5,135 bases of DNA, taken from contig DGUD01000193.1 of assembly GCA_002393865.1 (NCBI GenBank), positions 2,600 through 7,734 of the forward strand, read 5' to 3'. Origin of the DNA: Treponema sp. UBA4319 (GTDB taxonomy: Bacteria; Spirochaetota; Spirochaetia; Treponematales; Treponemataceae). This document shows positions 1 to 5,135 of this stretch, piece after piece (the stretch's first letter is position 1; each line of letters starts with the position of its first letter). The position numbers and the translations under genes are program-made. The notes beneath the pieces were generated by a model. The model had not been told where the DNA came from, did not search any database, and saw only the letters and a list, made by a program, of their open reading frames with translations.

Positions 1-44
1 GCACCTGTTTCCGGCGGGAATGGCATCTGATGCCGGCGGGAAGC
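1..44 (-). repeat. 22-bp-period tandem repeat, left cluster (truncated by the window edge)
   Basis: Read on the minus strand, the core TTCCCGCCGG occurs twice, exactly 22 bp apart (plus-strand ccggcggg at 11-18 and 33-40). The inner unit matches the unit at the right end of the window (5095-5135) at 17 of 22 positions by my hand alignment. The outer unit is more diverged and runs toward the window edge, so the array may continue outside. The inner unit contains a 13-bp dyad, GGCATC-N-GATGCC (22-34). A period of 22 is not a multiple of three and no convincing ORF runs through it, so it is probably non-coding. It lies about 80 bp downstream of the minus-strand gene's stop, in that gene's sense orientation. 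Confidence 0.6.
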
Positions 45-79
45 GGAGCACCGCCGCCTCAGCCAGCCCCCGGCTTTCC

Positions 80-110
80 CCCAAAGAAACAGGGCGCCCG
101 GGATTCGGGC
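80..110 (-). terminator. Possible weak intrinsic terminator of the minus-strand gene
   Basis: On the minus strand, 17 bases after the stop codon, a 5-bp GC stem (GCCCG / CGGGC, plus positions 106-110 and 96-100) closes a 5-nt loop (101-105). It is followed by GCCCTGTTTCTTT, a short, interrupted T-rich tail. A competing stem, GGGCT/AGCCC (107-111 with 118-122), overlaps it. The stem is short and the tail imperfect, so this is a tentative call. The position right after the gene is what supports it. Confidence 0.3.
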
Positions 111-126
111 TCCTGACAGCCCCTAG

Positions 127-1206
127 CTATTCTGCCTCATGCCGCCGGCTGTCCCCGCCGTGCGGCGCCTGCTCCAGCTGGCGCTGGGCTTCCTGCAGGC
201 GGCGGTCTATGCTGGCGATAAAGTCTCCCGGCCGGAAGGAGATGCGTCCGGCGCTCAGCAGGGCAAATGCGGACAGGATGTACGCGGCGAGCGCCCCTGA
301 CCGCCCCGGCAGCCGGAAGTCCCTGCCCATCACCACGCGCGAGACCAGCACCATGGCGGTCAGCACGCCGCTGCGGTGCAGGCCGGCCTCCAGCGCCCCC
401 TGCGTCACGACAAGCGGGCCGATCCTGAGCAGCACCTTGCCCGACGGCGTCAGCAAGGAAAAGAACGTGACGCCCAGCACGACAATGAGCGCCGGCAGTA
501 TACGGGGTCTGCCCCTGCCGATGGCGCAGGACAGCACAAAAAAGAGGAGCGCGACGCCCCAGACCACCGCGAGCCGCCGGGAACACAGCACGGCCACCAG
601 CGCCAGCACCGCGAGGGCTGCCAGCACCATGCCCCGCAGGGAAGGCCGGCCGGCGGGGAGCTCCTCCGCAAAGCCCTGCCAGGCGCCGCTGCCAAAAGCC
701 GCATACCAGAGCGACTGCCGCTCAAAGAGGTTCGCAAAGATGCCAAGCAGCAGGCCGCTCAGCAGCCCGGAGCCGAGGAGCAGCGGGGCTATGTAGCGCG
801 TGTTCCCCCCGAACAGGATGAGCCGGGCGCAGGCAAGCTGGGCGGCGTTGTTCGCAAGGGCCCCCGCAAGCGACAGCCCGATGAACGAGATGGAGCCGCT
901 TTTCCGGAGGGCGTGGTACAGCAGCAGCGTCGCGGTGCAGCTGGCAAAGCTCCCCGCCACGCTGAACACAAAAATATAGCTGAGCAGGGTGCCGCCAACA
1001 AGCGACTGGACGAGCACCTTGCAGGCGGTCAGCGCGAGCACATCTTTTTTTTTCAGCTTTTTTACAGAAAGGAGAATCGGCAGGTTCGCCAGCCCCAGAC
1101 GCATGAAGGGCAGCGGCTTGGGAACCGCATATTCCACCGTGGAGAGAAAGAGGCAGCACGCCGCAAGGAAACATATCCGGAAAGTGTCCTGTTTGACCGT
1201 CATCAT
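127..1206 (-). CDS. Gx transporter / Hpre_diP_synt_I family membrane protein with a C-terminal EcfT-like half
   Basis: A polytopic membrane protein of 359 residues from the first of two tandem ATGs (1206 or 1203). Residues about 10-165 look like the Gx transporter family (also annotated 'heptaprenyl diphosphate synthase component I'). They show E25, the PKPLP segment (29-33) followed by RLGLANLP (36-43), and GALANNAAQL (115-124). Such proteins resemble S components of ECF vitamin transporters, and the synthase name is probably a misnomer. Residues about 190-330 are again hydrophobic and include TPSGKVLLRIGPLVVTQGAL (253-272), which recalls the EcfT/CbiQ transmembrane protein. I see no clear Ala-Arg-Gly coupling motifs, so it may be a degenerate T-like domain. 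The tail (334-359) is charged and Gln-rich. The likely role is small-molecule uptake across the inner membrane, substrate unknown; no ATPase gene is in view. The frame stays open upstream to 1416, but that stretch has no membrane-protein character and covers both divergent promoters. No Shine-Dalgarno precedes the chosen start. An A9 run lies at codons 51-54. Confidence 0.85.
   Translation of the reverse strand: MMTVKQDTFRICFLAACCLFLSTVEYAVPKPLPFMRLGLANLPILLSVKKLKKKDVLALTACKVLVQSLVGGTLLSYIFVFSVAGSFASCTATLLLYHALRKSGSISFIGLSLAGALANNAAQLACARLILFGGNTRYIAPLLLGSGLLSGLLLGIFANLFERQSLWYAAFGSGAWQGFAEELPAGRPSLRGMVLAALAVLALVAVLCSRRLAVVWGVALLFFVLSCAIGRGRPRILPALIVVLGVTFFSLLTPSGKVLLRIGPLVVTQGALEAGLHRSGVLTAMVLVSRVVMGRDFRLPGRSGALAAYILSAFALLSAGRISFRPGDFIASIDRRLQEAQRQLEQAPHGGDSRRHEAE
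1045..1063 (-). repeat. A9 and A6 homopolymer runs inside the membrane-protein gene
   Basis: The plus strand shows nine consecutive T (1045-1053) and six consecutive T (1058-1063), separated by CAGC. On the coding strand they read A6-GCTG-A9 and encode the KKLKKKD segment (residues 49-55), a probable cytoplasmic loop. Runs this long are conspicuous in GC-rich DNA and are sites where polymerases can slip. Confidence 0.6.
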
Positions 1207-1210
1207 GCCC

Positions 1211-1239
1211 AGTATAGCAAAAAGCGCCCCGCTGTTCAA
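1211..1239 (-). promoter_or_regulatory. Sigma70-like promoter of the minus-strand membrane-protein gene
   Basis: On the minus strand, TTGAAC (plus 1234-1239) and TATACT (plus 1211-1216) are separated by exactly 17 bp (1217-1233). Only four bases (GGGC) separate the -10 box from the first ATG at 1206. A normal start point 5-8 nt past the -10 would fall on the first or second ATG, predicting a leaderless mRNA. The -35 hexamer and spacing are identical to those of the oppositely oriented promoter at 1349-1377, which supports both calls. Confidence 0.6.
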
Positions 1240-1249
1240 AGCGTCCGGC
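1238..1249 (+). repeat. 12-bp intergenic direct repeat, copy 1
   Basis: AAAGCGTCCGGC here recurs exactly at 1390-1401. Both copies are preceded by GCTGT a few bases upstream (1231 and 1381). This copy overlaps the upstream edge of the minus-strand -35 box (1234-1239), where a bound protein could block or recruit polymerase. Its function is unknown. Confidence 0.4.
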
Positions 1250-1348
1250 ACCGCTGGTTGTAACGCTCCGCGCCACAAAGGCGGCACCTGCCGTTTTCCC
1301 GCCTCCGCGCGTTCCCCTGCCGCAGAACCACCGGGCGGGACGCTTCCC

Positions 1349-1377
1349 TTGAACAAGCCTTTTCCCGGTGCTATAAT
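1349..1377 (+). promoter_or_regulatory. Sigma70-like promoter of the lipase gene
   Basis: TTGAAC (1349-1354) and a perfect TATAAT (1372-1377) are separated by 17 bp. Transcription would begin near 1384 and give a leader of about 62 nt before the ATG at 1446. The leader contains a 5-bp stem, GTCCG/CGGAC, and the second copy of the 12-bp intergenic repeat just past the predicted start point. This is the best consensus match of the three promoters in the window. Confidence 0.75.
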
Positions 1378-1389
1378 GGAGCTGTCCGG

Positions 1390-1401
1390 AAAGCGTCCGG
1401 C
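1390..1401 (+). repeat. 12-bp intergenic direct repeat, copy 2
   Basis: Exact second copy of AAAGCGTCCGGC, 152 bp from the first. It starts about six bases after the predicted transcription start of the lipase gene, a position typical of repressor operators. It also overlaps one arm of the GTCCG/CGGAC leader stem, so RNA structure is an alternative explanation. Confidence 0.4.
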
Positions 1402-1445
1402 TTCCCCGGCGGACAAGCGGTTCCTGGCAGAGAGTGAGACTTAGC

Positions 1446-3641
1446 ATGAGCACAATCATAGGGAAATGCCATTCAGTCCTCAGCCTTATGGCGCGCCATG
1501 TACGGGCGCTGCTCTGTCTCTGCGCGGCGGCGGCCGCTTCTGGCGCGCATGCCGAGACCATCACGCTCAACGTCAACTCGCTCTATTCCACATACGACGC
1601 GCCCGTCCCCATCCAGACGGAATGGGACGAAGGCATGTTCGGGAAGACTCCGTCCACATACTACAACCATGACATCGCCCGGCTCTCCATCCTGCTGTCC
1701 GAAATCTGCTACCTGTACAACGACGACATCGCCTCGCCGGACAACACGCTGCTGCAGGCATACCACCGGCTCGGCGTGCAGGACAAGGACATAGAGCTGC
1801 ATTACGACACGGACTTCACCGATCAGGAGCTCGGCAAAGACCAGTGCAAGTACAGCTTCGCGCACCGCAGCATACAAAGCGCGCTGGGCAAAAAGGAGCT
1901 CGTATTCCTTATCATACGGGGCACGTCGGACATCTCGGACGAATGGATATCGAACCTGAACATCAGCGACGATACCGGCAAGGAGAGCGTGCTGCACGAG
2001 GGCTTCCGCAAGGCGGCCGATCAGGTTCTCCAGCACTTTCTGTCCTACCTGGAGCGCTCCGGCATAGACACAAAGGACGCCTTCCTGCTGATAACGGGGC
2101 ACAGCCGCGGCGCATCCATAGCGAACCTGCTCGGATATTATCTTGCGGACGGCAGCGTCTTCCTGCCGGAGCGCATCTACGACTATACATTCGCCTCCCC
2201 GAACGTCACCACGGACGAGGACGCGCAGAACCCGCGCTACGATTTTATCTGGAACATCGTGAACGCCGAGGACATCGTGCCGACAGTCCCCATCTACCGC
2301 GACAAATGGAAATTCCGCAAATTCGGCAGGATACGCACGCTCGTGAACTACTGGAACTGCGCCCCCGCGCTGTACGACGAGAACTACCTTCCGCGGATAG
2401 ACGCATTCCACCGCAGGCTCAACGGGCACGGCTACACGCCGTTCAAGACCGGCCCCTTCATTCCCATCCAGATAACGACGCTGTTCAGCTCGCTCAACGG
2501 GGACGTGGAGAAATTCTATAGGGGGCCGTTCTCCCTGCGCGGCAAGGGCGAGCGCATCCTCGGCATGATTTTTCCCTCCGCAGGAAGCGAGGGCAGCGCC
2601 TCCCAGAGCCAGAGCAACGGAGGAGGAGCCGCAGACTGGCTTGACCGGTTTACCGGCGGCAAGATAAGCTACATGGCGGGCATGTTCACGGACATGCACA
2701 TGGCAGAGAGCTACCTGTCCTTCATGATGGCGCTTGACGGCAACGAGGTGTTCTCCTCCGTGGGATGCAGCCAGATTATCATCCAGGGCTGCCCCGACGG
2801 GGCGATTATCGACGGCAGCGGCGCCCCCCTCCTCCAGTTCGTGAACGGAAAGGTGCTGTCCTCCTCCATAAAATTCCCCGTAGTCGCGTGGAACACGCCG
2901 AGCAACCTGCTGATTATCGGCATTCCCGGCACCATGGACGTCGATGTCGTGCTTTCCCACCAGAGCATCCTGCCGACCTCCGTCCCGATAACCATAGAGC
3001 GCTTTGGCAGCGCCGGTATCATCGAGCAGTCATTCGGCAAGCAGCACCTGTACCCGCACAAGGGGCTTGCCTACCGCTTTCCGGCGGGAGCCGTCATGCT
3101 CCGCGACCACAAGATATTCGCGGAGGAGCTGCGCTGGACGGAAGCATCCCAGCTGCTCGCCCAGACAGGTATCAGCTCCCGCCCGCCCCTGCTGATTTCC
3201 CCGGAAATCAACATGACGAGCGACTTCAACCTGGGCTACGGCATCCACGTGGGCATTCCCGCCATCTACGGCTCCATAATGGGCGGCAAAAACGTGTTCC
3301 GCCTGCTCAATTCCATCGAGGTATCGCCCGGCATCGGCACGCAGCAGACGCTCATCGGCCCCGTCATGATAGACATTGAGACATACTTGAAATGTATCGC
3401 CATCATAGAAAAATGGCCGGAAATCCCGCAAATCAACCTCGTGCCGTCGGGGCGGGTATCGCTCTCGTACAAGCCGTTCAGAAAGGCGAATATCTTTGTC
3501 GCGGGCGTCTTCGACTTCAGGATAGCGGGCTTCAACGAGGAGGCTTTCTCGTCCTATGTCCGCGTCAAGAATTTCCAGCTGCTCCCCCTGACCAACAGCG
3601 TAAGCGTGCTCCCCAGCCTCCAGTTCGGCGTGCGCTTCTAG
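1446..3641 (+). CDS. Secreted class 3 lipase with a C-terminal beta-barrel-like domain
   Basis: A protein of 731 residues from ATG 1446, expected to hydrolyse lipid esters outside the cytoplasm. Residues 1-36 form a signal peptide with a basic start, a core of Leu, Cys and Ala, and a probable signal peptidase I site at AHA|E (36/37). The Lipase_3 fold spans about 70-430. It has the RGT segment (158-160) that leads into the lid/oxyanion region, the nucleophile elbow GHSRG (catalytic Ser220), the acid in NAEDIVP (Asp276), and a likely catalytic His418 in HMAESYLSF. A Ser/Gly/Gln-rich linker (about 378-394) lies just before the histidine. Residues 430-580 form a beta-rich region starting with a Cys pair (440, 449), similar to domains that follow lipases in surface proteins. 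Residues 581-731 alternate polar and apolar residues and end in SLQFGVRF, as in outer-membrane barrels. An in-frame GTG at 1434 would add four residues. I prefer ATG because GTGAG lies 7 nt upstream of it. Lipase is a confident call; the exact substrate and the barrel are inferred. Confidence 0.9.
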   Translation: MSTIIGKCHSVLSLMARHVRALLCLCAAAAASGAHAETITLNVNSLYSTYDAPVPIQTEWDEGMFGKTPSTYYNHDIARLSILLSEICYLYNDDIASPDNTLLQAYHRLGVQDKDIELHYDTDFTDQELGKDQCKYSFAHRSIQSALGKKELVFLIIRGTSDISDEWISNLNISDDTGKESVLHEGFRKAADQVLQHFLSYLERSGIDTKDAFLLITGHSRGASIANLLGYYLADGSVFLPERIYDYTFASPNVTTDEDAQNPRYDFIWNIVNAEDIVPTVPIYRDKWKFRKFGRIRTLVNYWNCAPALYDENYLPRIDAFHRRLNGHGYTPFKTGPFIPIQITTLFSSLNGDVEKFYRGPFSLRGKGERILGMIFPSAGSEGSASQSQSNGGGAADWLDRFTGGKISYMAGMFTDMHMAESYLSFMMALDGNEVFSSVGCSQIIIQGCPDGAIIDGSGAPLLQFVNGKVLSSSIKFPVVAWNTPSNLLIIGIPGTMDVDVVLSHQSILPTSVPITIERFGSAGIIEQSFGKQHLYPHKGLAYRFPAGAVMLRDHKIFAEELRWTEASQLLAQTGISSRPPLLISPEINMTSDFNLGYGIHVGIPAIYGSIMGGKNVFRLLNSIEVSPGIGTQQTLIGPVMIDIETYLKCIAIIEKWPEIPQINLVPSGRVSLSYKPFRKANIFVAGVFDFRIAGFNEEAFSSYVRVKNFQLLPLTNSVSVLPSLQFGVRF

Positions 3642-3678
3642 CATCCGCCGCGTCCTGCCGCCTATAACGTTTTTTTCA

Positions 3679-3710
3679 TTGGAAAGAGCCTGCGTTTTGT
3701 GCTATCTTTG
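3679..3710 (+). promoter_or_regulatory. Candidate promoter of the esterase gene
   Basis: TTGGAA (3679-3684) and TATCTT (3703-3708) are spaced 18 bp apart. A TG one base before the -10 (3700-3701) makes an extended -10 element. A T7 run (3670-3676) just upstream of the -35 could serve as an AT-rich UP element. Transcription would start near 3715, giving a leader of about 74 nt. TATCTTTG also matches the Bacteroidota -7 motif (TAnnTTTG), but the other two promoters in the window are classical sigma70 types, so I favour that reading. Confidence 0.5.
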
Positions 3711-3757
3711 AGCCATCACTTGGATGAACGAGCACGTTGCGGGTGTCTGCCGCTTAG

Positions 3758-3782
3758 TTCCAGCAGGGAAAAGCTGGAGGAG
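3758..3782 (+). promoter_or_regulatory. Leader hairpin that captures the esterase ribosome binding site
   Basis: TTCCAGC (3758-3764) can pair with GCTGGAG (3773-3779) in a 7-bp stem, including one G-U pair, around the 8-nt loop AGGGAAAA. The 3' arm contains the first four bases of GGAGGAG (3776-3782), a strong Shine-Dalgarno six nt before the ATG at 3789. The folded form would hide most of that site. A smaller stem, GCGG/CCGC (3739-3742 with 3750-3753), lies upstream. I recognise no known riboswitch class here. Confidence 0.5.
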
Positions 3783-3788
3783 TTTTCA

Positions 3789-5093
3789 ATGAAACGCATC
3801 ATTTCTTCACTGTGCGCGATGGCCTGCCTTGTGACGGCGGCCGCGGCAAAAAGCGTCAGCGCCGACAAGGGCATCTCCTGCGTGACCAGCGTCGCGCGCA
3901 TTTTCGGGGACGGCGAGAAAGTCGATTCCGTCATCGTCAGCTACAAGAAAGCGATTGACCCGCAGAGCGTCAGCGCCGACGACTACGAGGTGGAGGGGCG
4001 GCGCATAGCGTCGGCATCCGTCTCCGGCAAGGACGTGACGCTCCAGCTGGTCTACGAGAACAAGAGGGACGCCAGCGGCGGCCAGATGCAGATGCGCGGC
4101 GGCGGGCGGCGGCCGGATGGCGAGGACAAGGCTGGCGGCGGCAGGCCGGGGGAAGGACAGGGCGCCGGCCCCCGCTTTGACAGCGAGGGAAGCCCGGTCG
4201 ATTTGTCCTGCACCGTCAGGCAGCTGGGCGAGGTCGCCGCTCACAACGGAACGGTGTATACGGCCGGCAGCGCCATCAGGAACACGCGCGTCCGGGAGCC
4301 TGATTTGGAGCGCTTCCAGAAAAAATCCTTTACCGACAGCGGGACGGGCATAACGCTCCCCTATTTCGTCTACCTGCCGGACGGCTACAGCAAAAAGGAG
4401 CGCTATCCCCTCGTGTTCTTTGTGCCGGACGCGAGCGCCGACACGAACATCGACACTGCCACGCTCACCCAGGGCAACGGAGCCATCGTCTGGGCAAGCG
4501 AGGAGGAGCAGGCCAAGCACAAGGCCATCGTCGTCGCCGTGCAATACCCCCTGCAGGCCGTCCGCGAGCACGGCGCGCTCACCGATGACAGCTACACGTG
4601 GACTGACGGCCTGAGCGCCGTGTACAAGCTGCTCCAGCACCTGCTCGCCACCTACAGCGTGGATACAAGCCGCATCTACGGCACCGGGCAGTCGCAGGGC
4701 TGCATGACGAACATCGCCCTGAGCGACCGCTATCCCGATTTGTTCGCAGCCCAGTTCCTGGTCGCCGGACAGTGGAACGTGGAGGAGATGGCGGCGATGA
4801 AGGACAAGAAGCTCTGGATTGTCGTGTGCGAGGGGGATGGAAAGGCCTATCCTGAGATGAGCGCGGCCGTAGGGCTGTGGGAAAGCCTTGGGGCGTCCGT
4901 CGCCCGAGGGGACTCCTTCTGGAAGCAGCAGCGCACGGAGGCCGAAAAGCAGGCCGACACCGACGCGATGCGCGCAAAAGGCGCCGACATCATGTTCAAC
5001 GTAATCGAGGGCGGCAGCCACATGTACACCTGGTCGGTCGCCTATGACATAGCGGGCATCCGCGACTGGCTCTTTGAGCAGCAGAGCCGCTGA
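3789..5093 (+). CDS. Secreted alpha/beta-hydrolase (esterase / PHB-depolymerase-like) with N-terminal Ig-like region
   Basis: A protein of 434 residues from ATG 3789, chosen because GGAGGAG precedes it at ideal spacing and MKRIISSL opens a classical signal peptide. The frame stays open upstream to 3699, but that stretch is leader. Cleavage is likely near AAA|K (20/21) or VSA|D (25/26). Cys13 lacks a good lipobox. Residues about 28-165 look like a beta-sandwich (Ig-like) domain, interrupted at about 95-130 by a Gly/Arg/Asp-rich insert. Residues about 180-434 form an alpha/beta-hydrolase. They show YFVYLPDGY (192-200), the nucleophile elbow GQSQG with Ser302, a probable acid Asp350 in CEGD, and His411 in GGSHMYTW. 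The family includes extracellular polyester depolymerases, feruloyl esterases and peptidase-like hydrolases, so the substrate is not determinable. It follows the lipase in the same direction after 147 bp and has its own promoter. The catalytic domain is a confident call, while the Ig-like call rests on pattern only. Confidence 0.88.
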   Translation: MKRIISSLCAMACLVTAAAAKSVSADKGISCVTSVARIFGDGEKVDSVIVSYKKAIDPQSVSADDYEVEGRRIASASVSGKDVTLQLVYENKRDASGGQMQMRGGGRRPDGEDKAGGGRPGEGQGAGPRFDSEGSPVDLSCTVRQLGEVAAHNGTVYTAGSAIRNTRVREPDLERFQKKSFTDSGTGITLPYFVYLPDGYSKKERYPLVFFVPDASADTNIDTATLTQGNGAIVWASEEEQAKHKAIVVAVQYPLQAVREHGALTDDSYTWTDGLSAVYKLLQHLLATYSVDTSRIYGTGQSQGCMTNIALSDRYPDLFAAQFLVAGQWNVEEMAAMKDKKLWIVVCEGDGKAYPEMSAAVGLWESLGASVARGDSFWKQQRTEAEKQADTDAMRAKGADIMFNVIEGGSHMYTWSVAYDIAGIRDWLFEQQSR

Positions 5094-5094
5094 C

Positions 5095-5135
5095 CTCCCG
5101 CCGGAATCCAATACCACTCCCGCCGGAATCCAATA
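5095..5135 (+). repeat. 22-bp-period tandem repeat, right cluster (truncated by the window edge)
   Basis: CTCCCGCCGGAATCCAATA occurs at 5095-5113 and again, without a mismatch, at 5117-5135. The period is 22 bp with a CCA spacer. The first copy begins one base after the esterase stop codon, and the second is cut by the window end, so more copies may follow. The unit matches the left-end cluster at 17 of 22 positions. It keeps part of the same dyad, with GG-N-AT facing AT-N-CC. Confidence 0.75.

Noticed and set aside
20..796. Plus-strand open frame of 258 codons, opposite the membrane-protein gene
   Set aside because: Its Ser/Pro/Arg/Ala-rich translation is antisense to well-formed membrane helices, and it has no recognisable domain.
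1282..1297. CGGC-ACCT-GCCG followed by TTTT, resembling a small terminator
   Set aside because: It has a four-bp stem only, and no transcript in either direction is expected to end there.
1207..1416. N-terminal extension of the membrane protein (70 extra residues)
   Set aside because: The stretch lacks membrane character and would place the coding region across both divergent promoters and the duplicated 12-mer.
1473..2960. Long open frame of 495 codons on the minus strand, opposite the lipase gene
   Set aside because: It is a shadow of codon bias in GC-rich DNA. Its translation is Val/Arg/Ala-rich with no domain I recognise, whereas the plus frame has a signal peptide and a full lipase triad.
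3642..3676. Intrinsic terminator for the lipase gene ending in the T7 run
   Set aside because: No good GC stem directly precedes the T run. The nearest pairing (CGGCG/CGCCG) lies about 20 nt away with a large loop. The T run fits better as an upstream promoter element.
3789..3866. Lipoprotein signal (Cys13) in the esterase
   Set aside because: The residues before the Cys (AMA) are a poor lipobox, the hydrophobic stretch before it is short, and good signal peptidase I sites follow.
3807..5117. Open frame of 436 codons on the minus strand, opposite the esterase gene
   Set aside because: Its translation is Ala/Val/Gly/Leu/His-rich, low in complexity and without motifs. It starts inside the right-end repeat, and the plus strand carries a clear hydrolase with a strong ribosome binding site.
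5095..5135. CRISPR array
   Set aside because: The repeats are 19 bp with only 3 bp between them, and the intervening bases are not spacer-like. No cas gene is present.

Overview
The window is GC-rich bacterial DNA with three well-supported protein genes. One is on the minus strand at the left, and two are on the plus strand filling the rest. The two plus-strand products carry Sec-type signal peptides. The middle one ends in a C-terminal phenylalanine after alternating polar/apolar residues, as outer-membrane beta-barrels do. The minus-strand gene belongs to the Gx transporter / Hpre_diP_synt_I membrane family, which I know mainly from Bacillota and spirochaetes. Together these suggest a double-membraned bacterium, perhaps a GC-rich Treponema-like spirochaete. 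This is inference, and the sequence contains no phylogenetic marker gene.

Layout. Positions 1-44 hold two copies of a 22-bp-period repeat, read on the minus strand. They lie just downstream of the minus-strand gene 127-1206, an integral membrane protein whose N-terminal half resembles an ECF-type S component and whose C-terminal half resembles part of an EcfT/CbiQ protein. A 239-bp divergent intergenic region (1207-1445) follows. It has two sigma70-like promoters that face away from each other with the same architecture (TTGAAC, 17-bp spacer, TATACT or TATAAT), plus a duplicated 12-mer. The minus promoter lies so close to its ATG that the mRNA is predicted to be leaderless or nearly so.

The plus-strand gene 1446-3641 encodes a secreted class 3 (fungal-type) lipase with an extra C-terminal domain that looks beta-barrel-like. 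A 147-bp gap with a third promoter and a hairpin that captures the ribosome binding site leads to 3789-5093. This encodes a secreted alpha/beta-hydrolase (esterase / PHB-depolymerase-like) with an N-terminal Ig-like region and a Gly/Arg-rich insert. From 5095 to the window end a second copy of the 22-bp-period repeat begins, directly after the stop codon.

Working together: the two plus-strand genes plausibly provide extracytoplasmic ester or lipid hydrolysis. The divergent membrane protein may take up a small molecule, with an unknown substrate. No link between them is proven beyond adjacency and shared promoter architecture. The most unusual features are the paired 22-bp repeats flanking the three-gene block, the predicted leaderless start, the S-component/EcfT-like fusion, the lipase with a barrel-like tail, and the RBS-capturing hairpin.
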